DNA of 51,397 nt, taken from NCBI GenBank assembly GCA_001443495.1, contig LDXR01000007.1, forward strand, positions 1-51,397, read 5' to 3'. The position numbers were made by a program, and so were the translations under genes. The notes under the pieces were generated by a model, which had not been told where the DNA came from, ran no database searches, and saw nothing but the letters and a program-made list of their open reading frames with translations. Below are positions 1 through 5,777 of the stretch, one piece after another (the first letter of the stretch is position 1; every line of letters starts with the position of its first letter). Source of the stretch: a candidate division NC10 bacterium CSP1-5. Lineage in GTDB: Bacteria > Methylomirabilota > Methylomirabilia > Methylomirabilales > CSP1-5.

Positions 1-2
1 GC

Positions 3-413
3 GGCTGGCTTAAGGCGATCCGCACTGACGCCCTCGCCGTGATCGCCGCGGCTGACCTTGGTGGCGTGGGGGGGAAGGTCGAGAACGTCGTCACGCTCGC
101 GGAGCGCGCAGAGCGCGAGGGGATCGCCAGGCTGATGGCGGATGCGCCGCCGATGGTCATCATCGTGATGGATGCATTCGTCTTCACACCGAAGCAGGTG
201 ACGCTCCGGAAGGGAACGGCTGTGGTCTGGATCAACCAAGAGGGCGAGACCCACACCGTGACCGCCGATGATAAAAAGTTTGATTCCGGTGATCTGTCCG
301 TCGGTGGAATCTTCGCGTTCACCGTCGCGGAGGCGGGGAGGATCCCCTACTACTGCGATTATCACGGGGGTCGGGGGGGCGTGGATATGGCCGGGGTGCT
401 CATCGTGGAGTGA
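3..413 (+). CDS. Cupredoxin-domain protein, 5' end outside window
   Basis: The reading frame is open from the window edge, so the true start probably lies upstream; a GTG at 39 is the first start-like codon visible. The C-terminal 85 residues form a plastocyanin-like type 1 copper domain. Counting from that GTG, the expected ligands are His72 in ETHTV, Cys106 and His109 in YYCDYHGG, and Met117 in VDMAG. The pattern C-x2-H-x7-M is the one seen in bacterial plastocyanin/amicyanin-like domains. Such domains transfer electrons or bind copper in the periplasm. No signal peptide is visible because the N terminus is missing, and the preceding helical segment (about residues 1-37) is not recognised. 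Family call is firm; the physiological partner is unknown. Confidence 0.8.
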   Translation, partial: GWLKAIRTDALAVIAAADLGGVGGKVENVVTLAERAEREGIARLMADAPPMVIIVMDAFVFTPKQVTLRKGTAVVWINQEGETHTVTADDKKFDSGDLSVGGIFAFTVAEAGRIPYYCDYHGGRGGVDMAGVLIVE

Positions 414-594
414 GAGGAGCAGCACGTTTGGCCCCTCCCTCCAGGCGCATCTGGTAGCTCAGGCCACCCCCACCTGCGCTTTGGCCAACGGGTCCTGTCG
501 TCGGCCACCCCATCCGTCCTCGGAGACTTCACGCACCATTCCATCAAGAAAGAAGCAGCGGTGGCGAAATTCTCCTCCGGGCGGATGGGCGCCC

Positions 595-736
595 GGCCTC
601 CGCCACCCGTTGGCCTATCCAGCTCCGTGTTCACGCTCCGTGCAAGGAAACGACGCACGGATCGCGCCTCGGTTTCCCAGGCCGCCGCACGCCGGGGGGC
701 CCCGCCGCTCTCGGCGATGTCGCTCGGAGCCTGCAG
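595..736 (+). repeat. Dispersed structured repeat, copy A
   Basis: This segment matches the reverse complement of 21846-21973. Fully shared blocks include CTCCGTGTTCACGC (623-636) and GCGCCTCGGTTTCCC (664-678), followed by a similar GC-rich stretch and GTCGCTCG. Between the two blocks this copy has its own hairpin (TCCGTGC pairing with GCACGGA, about 637-662). GGCCT (595-599) can pair with AGGCC (679-683). The conserved blocks with variable hairpins suggest a structured RNA or a non-autonomous repeat, not a coding remnant. It lies downstream of the cupredoxin gene in the same orientation. Confidence 0.55.
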
Positions 737-816
737 GTGCTTCCCGGCCGGAAGCCGAGGGAGGAACGGATTCGTGAGGAGAGGGATGGAGGGCTCGCCG
801 AGCGATGGATCCTGCG

Positions 817-829
817 CGACAAAGTGTCC
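817..829 (+). promoter_or_regulatory. Candidate activator site (UAS)
   Basis: CGACAAAGTGTCC contains the inverted repeat GACA-N3-TGTC. It resembles elements at 1919, 16097 and 19919 that also precede -24/-12 promoters. It ends 119 bp before the -24 box at 948. The GTGTC core also matches what is described for PilR sites (C/G-TGTC). Inferred binding site for a sigma-54 activator. Confidence 0.5.
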
Positions 830-947
830 GGTCTGGATGGGTCCATGCCAGATTGGCCTGGTTCTTCGTCCTCTGCTATCCCGCTCTCTATCCACGGTGA
901 GTGCCCTTCGACCGCAAGATCACGTAGTTACATTTCATGAAGGCATC

Positions 948-963
948 TGGCACGAGCTCTGCT
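948..963 (+). promoter_or_regulatory. Sigma-54 promoter of PilZ gene
   Basis: TGGCACGAGCTCTGCT matches the -24/-12 consensus TGGCACG-N4-TTGCA except for one T to C change and the last base. GG and GC are at the required spacing. Transcription would start near 974, some 55 bases before the PilZ start codon. Confidence 0.7.
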
Positions 964-1029
964 TTGGCCCTTTCGTGTCCGGAGAGGAAACGGGGATCGA
1001 GAACGGGCGCCGCTTTGCGGGGGCACGTG

Positions 1030-1404
1030 ATGGAGAAGAGGAAACGTACCCGGCACAGCTACAAGGGGCCGATCATCTACCGGCGGCTCGGACCGGCCCG
1101 TGCCGGGAGCGTGCACGACCTCAACGAGAGGGGACTGATGGCGGCACTGGCGGAGCGGTTCCCGGTCGGAACCCTGCTCGATCTGCTCCTCTCCCTCGGC
1201 GAGAGATCCATCCGCGCCGAGGCCGAGGTCGTCTGGTCTCAGGACGCTTGCCCGGAGCAGGCCACCTCATGGCTGCATCGGCTGAAGTTCACCAGCCTCG
1301 ATCTTCAGGATCGATTGAGCTTGGAGCTCTTCATCGCGGTCGCCTTCAGCGGCAAGGGGGGTGCCGGCGAGGCGGTCGTGAAAGAGGTCAGGCCAAGGCC
1401 GTGA
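1030..1404 (+). CDS. PilZ-domain protein
   Basis: A 124-residue protein that is essentially one PilZ domain, a cyclic-di-GMP receptor fold. The N-terminal R-x3-R arm is present (R4 and R8 in KRKRTRH). The second motif reads DLNERG instead of D/N-x-S-x-x-G, so the usual serine is replaced by asparagine; ligand binding may be altered. The start at 1030 is chosen because the domain begins right after it; a GTG/ATG further upstream would add a low-complexity tail overlapping the promoter. A strong sigma-54 promoter and upstream element precede it, as they do the minor-pilin operon 1 kb away, suggesting a role in pilus or surface-matrix control. Convergent with the small gene at 1418-1627. Confidence 0.75.
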   Translation: MEKRKRTRHSYKGPIIYRRLGPARAGSVHDLNERGLMAALAERFPVGTLLDLLLSLGERSIRAEAEVVWSQDACPEQATSWLHRLKFTSLDLQDRLSLELFIAVAFSGKGGAGEAVVKEVRPRP

Positions 1405-1417
1405 CGGGGAGCAGCTG

Positions 1418-1627
1418 TCAGGAGCGACGTTGTTTGGCCCCAGGAATCAGCTTCATGACTCGCGTGGTCAGCCCTCGGACCAAAGTGAGCATCGCCGTCC
1501 GCATGGGGGAGGGTAGCTGACGCAGCTTCTTGGAGCCCCAACAGCTGGGACAGGGCTGGAGCGCGTAGCGTGGGTCTCTCCCACCCCGGCACGTCGGGCA
1601 TTCAATCAAGTTTCGGTTTTCTGTCAT
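1418..1627 (-). CDS. Small CPxC zinc-finger-like protein
   Basis: A 69-residue basic protein with two DnaJ-type knuckles, CPTCRG near residue 10 and CPSCWG near residue 27, which together could hold one zinc ion. The C-terminal half is a basic, amphipathic stretch. The ATG at 1627 has a GAGGGGGG ribosome-binding site five bases upstream, and a near-perfect sigma-54 promoter lies just above that, so I regard it as a real gene despite its size. I do not recognise a named family. It is divergent from the minor-pilin operon and convergent with the PilZ gene. Confidence 0.6.
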   Translation of the reverse strand: MTENRNLIECPTCRGGRDPRYALQPCPSCWGSKKLRQLPSPMRTAMLTLVRGLTTRVMKLIPGAKQRRS

Positions 1628-1652
1628 CGTCCCCCCTCAGCAAGGCCTCCTC

Positions 1653-1667
1653 GCAATTCCTGTGCCA
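1653..1667 (-). promoter_or_regulatory. Sigma-54 promoter of CPxC gene
   Basis: Read on the minus strand the site is TGGCACAGGAATTGC, a near-perfect TGGCAC-N5-TTGC. Transcription would begin near 1641, giving a leader of about 14 bases that just contains the ribosome-binding site. Confidence 0.7.
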
Positions 1668-1918
1668 CGGCTGGCTGCTGGAAGTCCCGGAAATAGGAGG
1701 GTTTTACGCACCAGAAGATGCCAACGCGCTGACGGATTCCAAGCGGCTGCAGGGAAAACCGGCAGCTTCACCTCCAACACCATTCCGCAGGGATTCATCT
1801 TTGGGACCCACCGGCTGACCCAACAATCCCGCCCCAATCACACCGATCCATTGCGGCACCCGTCGCCATCTTGGGTCCTGTGCTATCCCGATACACCGAG
1901 CAAGGCAGGCAAAGGCTG

Positions 1919-1931
1919 TGACAAAGTGACC
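1919..1931 (+). promoter_or_regulatory. Candidate activator site (UAS)
   Basis: TGACAAAGTGACC, one of four similar elements in the window; it lies 94 bp before the -24 box of the minor-pilin promoter. It could also serve the divergent promoter at 1653-1667. Confidence 0.5.
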
Positions 1932-2024
1932 GACCTAATCCACGGCGAAGGGCGAGGCTCGGCCAGGACCCACCAAGCATGATTATCTTGTGAAATCAAA
2001 TAGTTACGTTATGGAAACTTTTCC

Positions 2025-2040
2025 TGGTACGCTTACTGCA
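2025..2040 (+). promoter_or_regulatory. Sigma-54 promoter of minor-pilin operon
   Basis: TGGTACGCTTACTGCA has GG and GC at sigma-54 spacing with the ACG extension conserved. It shares a TAGTTAC-RTT stretch just upstream with the promoter at 948. Leader of about 90 bases to the first pilin gene. Confidence 0.7.
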
Positions 2041-2140
2041 AGCAAGCGATACGGATAGGGGTTACTGTCGCCTTTTCTTCGCTCGAATGGAGGGTTTTCG
2101 TTCAGTGCAGTATCGCTGTCGCCCCCGGCGTGACGATCCC

Positions 2141-2500
2141 ATGAAAAGCGCCGGCGGATTTTCACTTGTGGAGGTCCTGATCGCCGCCGCCATTCTTGGC
2201 GTGGTTCTCCTGGCCATTGCCGGTCTATTTTCCACCGGCTACTCCAATGTTGGGACCGCGGGGAGGCGGACAAAGGCGGTGGAGCTTGCCAAGCAGAAGA
2301 TGGAGCAATTGCGGGACGGAATCTTTCCCCCGAGCACGGTCGGCAGCCCGGAGATCGTGGATGGCATTTTCAACCGCTCGTGGACGGTGGCGATCACGGG
2401 TGCGCCGAGCCAGGTAGCCACGGTCAGGGTGACGGTCGCCTGGCCGGACGCCAACCAGGGGACGAGGCAATTGACGTTGACGAGCATGATTGTTCCATAG
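2141..2500 (+). CDS. Type IV minor pilin, PilV-like
   Basis: A 119-residue prepilin. The class III leader is MKSAGG, cut before FSLVE, with the conserved Glu at position +5 of the mature protein, followed by a 20-residue hydrophobic helix. The start at 2141 is chosen because it gives a normal short, basic leader; an upstream ATG at 2087 would lengthen it needlessly. After prepilin-peptidase cleavage the protein should sit in the inner membrane and take part in pilus or pseudopilus initiation. The C-terminal beta region (VRVTVAWPD) resembles PilV/GspI-type minor pilins. First gene of a four-gene operon with PilW-like, PilX-like and heme-protein genes. Confidence 0.85.
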   Translation: MKSAGGFSLVEVLIAAAILGVVLLAIAGLFSTGYSNVGTAGRRTKAVELAKQKMEQLRDGIFPPSTVGSPEIVDGIFNRSWTVAITGAPSQVATVRVTVAWPDANQGTRQLTLTSMIVP

Positions 2501-2514
2501 GGGTGAGTGGCGCA

Positions 2515-3123
2515 GTGAGGGAACAGATCTCGACACGATGGAGGGGTGAGCAGGGCTTTACCGTCGCAGAGGTCCTGATGGCCTCCGTCCTGGTCGCTAT
2601 CATCTTCATTCCGCTGTACACCCTGTTCATGGCTGGCAATAGAACTTTTAACACGGGTGTGGACCGGGCCGAGATCCAGCAAAATGCCCGGGTGGCGCTC
2701 CAGTCGATGAGCCAGGAGATCAGGATGGCAGGCTACGAATCCCCCGGCCTCGCTAATCCTGCGTGTCCTTCTCCGAAGGCGGCCGCCTGCGTGCTGCCGA
2801 CGCAGCTGGCCTCCAAGGTCGGCCTCCGGGGAGACGTGGATGGGGACGGGATGACGGAGGAAGTCGAGTACGAACTCCAGAACTGCGTGAACCAGATCTG
2901 CAACCTGGTTCGGCGGGAACGGGATTGGGCCGACGCGACTTCGACCTGGGGCGCGTGGTCAGCCTACGAAACCATCGCGGGCAACATCGAAGGGTTGACC
3001 GTCACGTATCTCCCCGCCCTGACTCCAAGCCGGGTGCGAGTCCAGGTGAATGTGCGGGAGCCGAATTCGGGCCCTGATGTGGCCTACATGGTCGTCTCGG
3101 ACATGGTCTTGCGGAACCTGTGA
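2515..3123 (+). CDS. Type IV minor pilin, PilW-like
   Basis: A 202-residue prepilin with a 14-residue leader ending EQG, cut before FTVAEV, with Glu at mature position 5 and a long hydrophobic N-terminal helix. The segment QNARVALQSMSQEIRMAGY is typical of PilW/GspJ-like minor pilins. The GTG at 2515 is preferred because GGGGTGAG lies about seven bases upstream; a second GTG at 2503 is possible. A cysteine pair in the middle (NCVNQICN) could form a disulfide in the periplasm. Starts 14 bases after the PilV-like gene. Confidence 0.82.
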   Translation: MREQISTRWRGEQGFTVAEVLMASVLVAIIFIPLYTLFMAGNRTFNTGVDRAEIQQNARVALQSMSQEIRMAGYESPGLANPACPSPKAAACVLPTQLASKVGLRGDVDGDGMTEEVEYELQNCVNQICNLVRRERDWADATSTWGAWSAYETIAGNIEGLTVTYLPALTPSRVRVQVNVREPNSGPDVAYMVVSDMVLRNL

Positions 3124-3139
3124 GCAGGAGATACAGAGC

Positions 3140-4381
3140 ATGATGGATCTCTTGGGTAGGAAGCAGATGGGAGTGTTCAGGGGTGAGCAAGGATCGGTCT
3201 TGGTCATCGCCCTCCTCTTTGCCAGCATCCTCACCATCATGGGCGTCAGCTTTATGACCGTTTCCGGGACCGATATCTCCATCGTCTTTAATGAGACCAA
3301 CCACTCGCAGGCCTTCTATTTGGCCGAGGCGGGGATTGCCGAGGCCACCCGGGTCCTGAGGGATAGCAATGACTGGGACACCCAGTTGGGTGCGCCGCAA
3401 CCCTTCCCCTGTCCGGGCATGGTCCCGGTCCCAGATGGGGGGTGCACCTTCCGCGTCGAGAACGATGCAGCCGACCCGGGCGGGCCGGCAAACGATACCA
3501 ACGACGTCGTGGTCGTCAGGGCCACAGGGACGTTCCGGAACGCCGCTAAGGAGGTGGACATCGGGCTCACGCGCCTCCTCCTCCCCTTCCCCCCCGGGGG
3601 GATCACCTCGGTCGGCGCGAGCACGAACGTCTCCTTCGCCGGAAACTCCTTTGACATCGACGGGAACAACTGGATCCCGCCCTCGGACGACGGGGGGACC
3701 CCTGAGTCGCAGAACAACGCCGCCTGCACCTCCACCACTGCTCCGAAGTTTGGGATCGCGGTGCCCGACGCCGCCACGCAGCTTGGCGTGAAGAACGATC
3801 TCACCAGCCAGCAACAGGACAACGTCATGGGGGCGAACCCGAATCCGCCGTGGGCACCGGTAAGCACCATCCCCAGCATCGGGGTGGATACGACCATCAC
3901 CCAGGCCGAGCTGGCGATTCTCACCGACTACCTCATCCCCCTGGCGACTCTCACGTACAGCGCGGGCACCCAGATCAGCAGCCCGCCGCCAGGGACGCTG
4001 GGGACCCAGGCCAATCCCAAGATTGTCGTCGTCGATGCGACCGGGTATTCGGGCAGCGACCCGGCGCTGACCTTGAACGCCACAAAGGGGGCGGGGATTC
4101 TCATCGTGAAGAACGGGAGCCTCCGCATGTCTGGCAACTCCCAGTGGGTCGGAATTGTTATCGTCATCGGCAATAACGTCGAGATCGACCTGCGGGGGGG
4201 TGGCGACAAGTCGATCTATGGCTCCGTCCTGCTGGCCGAGAATCTGAATGTCGCGACCAATCAGGCCGCGGGGCAGGGCAATGTCAAGGTGCGATTCAGC
4301 TGCCAGGGGATCGATGTGGCCAACACCGCCGGAGGAGGGAGGCTCAGGGGTGCGACCGTCTGGTGGAGGGAAGTCTTCTAA
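3140..4381 (+). CDS. PilX-like pilus assembly protein
   Basis: A 413-residue protein whose N terminus (EQG followed by SVLVIALLFASILTIMGVSF) is the PilX-type prepilin hydrophobic segment, without the Glu5 of ordinary pilins, as is usual for PilX/GspK. The rest is a large exported domain with a beta-rich end (about residues 300-395) containing repeated short strands and glycine turns; I do not recognise a specific domain there. AGGAG lies about ten bases before the ATG at 3140. In known systems PilV, PilW and PilX form a tip complex with the adhesin PilY1. No PilY1 is visible here; the next gene encodes a heme protein. Confidence 0.75.
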   Translation: MMDLLGRKQMGVFRGEQGSVLVIALLFASILTIMGVSFMTVSGTDISIVFNETNHSQAFYLAEAGIAEATRVLRDSNDWDTQLGAPQPFPCPGMVPVPDGGCTFRVENDAADPGGPANDTNDVVVVRATGTFRNAAKEVDIGLTRLLLPFPPGGITSVGASTNVSFAGNSFDIDGNNWIPPSDDGGTPESQNNAACTSTTAPKFGIAVPDAATQLGVKNDLTSQQQDNVMGANPNPPWAPVSTIPSIGVDTTITQAELAILTDYLIPLATLTYSAGTQISSPPPGTLGTQANPKIVVVDATGYSGSDPALTLNATKGAGILIVKNGSLRMSGNSQWVGIVIVIGNNVEIDLRGGGDKSIYGSVLLAENLNVATNQAAGQGNVKVRFSCQGIDVANTAGGGRLRGATVWWREVF

Positions 4382-5183
4382 GGGCCGGTCGCAGAAGCCG
4401 ACCAGCCGCGGAATATTGCCTTGGTGGGAAAAGCTGCTGTACCTGTTCGTGGCCGCGATCGTGGCGACCGTATGGTGGAGCCGGGTCGGGCCTCAACACA
4501 GCGTGGTTTCATTCCCCCCAGCGACAGCTGCCCCTGCCCCTCAACAGAAGGTCGCCGCCCTGCCTCCCCCCAGGGCCGAAGAACCACCGCCACGCCCGTC
4601 AGTACCACTCAGGCAGTGGACCGTCCTCTTCAATTTTCCGACGCCCGGCCAGACTGAGGTCTCCCGCCGGACCAAGATCCAGATCTTCTTCAACCGACCG
4701 GTAGAGCGGGAGGTGACCGAGTGGGCCTTCACGATCTTCCCCTCCACGCCTGGGGACTTCGCATGGCCGCGACCTGATCACCTCGTCTTCACGCCACGGG
4801 GCGCGCTCCAGCCTGACACCGAGTACACCATCTCCCTGACGCCTGTGGACATGTCCCGTGCAAAGGAACCGTACGAGCTGCTCGGAGCCCGCTGGTCCTT
4901 CATCACCGGGCAGGCCCGCACCTATGGGAGGGACATCCAGCCTCTCGTCGGCGCGTACTGTAGCAACTGTCACGCATCCAATGGATCGGCCGCCACCGTC
5001 CCTCTGGGGACGTACCGTGATGTGAGCAAATATGTCGTGCCAGGCCGCTCTGGCGAGAGTCGCTTCTATACGTTCATCCAGGAGCGCCGACATCACATCA
5101 ACATGGCCGATCCGAACCATTCCACCAACACCAAACTGGCGGTCATCAGAGACTGGATCGACGAGGATCGGGGAAGACAATAG
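4350..5183 (+). CDS. Membrane-anchored Ig-like / c-type heme protein
   Basis: A 277-residue protein. It has a basic cytoplasmic tail, one membrane helix (about residues 28-46, LLYLFVAAIVATVWW), a proline-rich linker, an Ig-like domain of the Big_5 type (about residues 90-190) and a C-terminal domain with the heme-binding motif CSNCH (Cys204 to His208). The ending IRDWIDEDRG resembles the last helix of small c-type cytochromes, and INM or one of several histidines could be the distal ligand. The GTG at 4350 has GGAGGGAGG eight bases upstream and overlaps the PilX-like gene by 32 bases, so it is translationally coupled to the minor pilins. A heme protein in this operon position is unusual. Exact function unknown. 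Confidence 0.7.
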   Translation: MRPSGGGKSSKGRSQKPTSRGILPWWEKLLYLFVAAIVATVWWSRVGPQHSVVSFPPATAAPAPQQKVAALPPPRAEEPPPRPSVPLRQWTVLFNFPTPGQTEVSRRTKIQIFFNRPVEREVTEWAFTIFPSTPGDFAWPRPDHLVFTPRGALQPDTEYTISLTPVDMSRAKEPYELLGARWSFITGQARTYGRDIQPLVGAYCSNCHASNGSAATVPLGTYRDVSKYVVPGRSGESRFYTFIQERRHHINMADPNHSTNTKLAVIRDWIDEDRGRQ

Positions 5184-5187
5184 TCTC

Positions 5188-5580
5188 TTACCGGCCAGAG
5201 CGCCGACGCGGCGCCTCCCCTTCGTGCATGAGGTGGGTCATTTCGGCGAAGACCCCGACCGGCATCGACGCGGGCTCCACGTTGATGCTCCCGTTCACCG
5301 CCGCGCCCTCCCGGACAATCAGGGCCTTGGTCGAGATATCCCCCACGAGATGGCCAGTCGGCGACAGCTCCACCCTGCCTGACGCTGACAGATTTCCGCG
5401 AACGAATCCGGCCACGATGATCTCAACGGCAGAGACGTCGGCCTGGACGCGTGCGCCTTCCGCGATGACGACGGTCCCGGTCAAGGTAATCTTTCCCTCC
5501 ATCTCGCCCTGCACCTGGACATCCCCCTCGCCCGCGACCTCCCCTCGAATCATCAGTCCTTTCCCGAAAATGTAAGCCAT
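5188..5580 (-). CDS. Bactofilin
   Basis: A 130-residue bactofilin. These proteins polymerise without nucleotide into a right-handed beta-helix filament and scaffold cell-envelope or polarity machinery. The sequence has the typical repeated short beta-strands (VQVQGEMEGKITLTGTVVI, then VQADVSAVEIIVAG) and polar tails at both ends. The start at 5580 (MAYIFGKG) follows GGAGGGAGG at ten bases; the reading frame continues upstream but without a second such signal. Convergent with the heme-protein gene, with only four bases between the stop codons. Confidence 0.85.
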   Translation of the reverse strand: MAYIFGKGLMIRGEVAGEGDVQVQGEMEGKITLTGTVVIAEGARVQADVSAVEIIVAGFVRGNLSASGRVELSPTGHLVGDISTKALIVREGAAVNGSINVEPASMPVGVFAEMTHLMHEGEAPRRRSGR

Positions 5581-5676
5581 GGCCCGCTGCCTCCCTCCCT
5601 TCAGTCCCCATCTCGCCTCTGGAGTATCTTCCACTCCATCCGGGGTGTCAAGCGTCACGGGTGCCGAGGGCCGTGC

Positions 5677-5692
5677 TGGCACTTAACTTGCA
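5677..5692 (+). promoter_or_regulatory. Sigma-54 promoter of GAF histidine kinase
   Basis: TGGCACTTAACTTGCA fits the -24/-12 consensus TGGCAC-N5-TTGCA exactly. Leader of about 75 bases to the ATG at 5778. No clear copy of the shared activator element is seen at the usual distance, although GGTGTCAAGCGTCA lies just upstream. Confidence 0.7.
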
Positions 5693-5777
5693 GAAACTAG
5701 ACATACGACCCGATGCAGGTCCACTTTTCTCCCCCTCTCCCTTCGCGGGACAAGTTGCGGTCCGGCGGGAGTCAGCC

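Larger units (their letters stand above)
414..947. other. Non-coding stretch before PilZ gene
   Basis: No convincing gene is seen on either strand; the open frames here lack start signals and recognisable protein patterns. The stretch contains one copy of a dispersed repeat (about 595-736) and a candidate activator-binding element at 817-829, and it ends at the sigma-54 promoter at 948. Confidence 0.5.
1628..2140. other. Divergent regulatory region
   Basis: No gene is seen. The stretch carries a sigma-54 promoter firing left (1653-1667), one firing right (2025-2040) and a candidate activator element at 1919-1931, so it appears to be a shared control region for the CPxC gene and the minor-pilin operon. 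Confidence 0.55.

Noticed and set aside
561-1520. Plus-strand frame of over 300 codons before and across the PilZ gene
   Set aside because: Low-complexity Arg/Pro/Gly content, no start signal, and it overlaps the repeat copy A and the PilZ gene in another frame.
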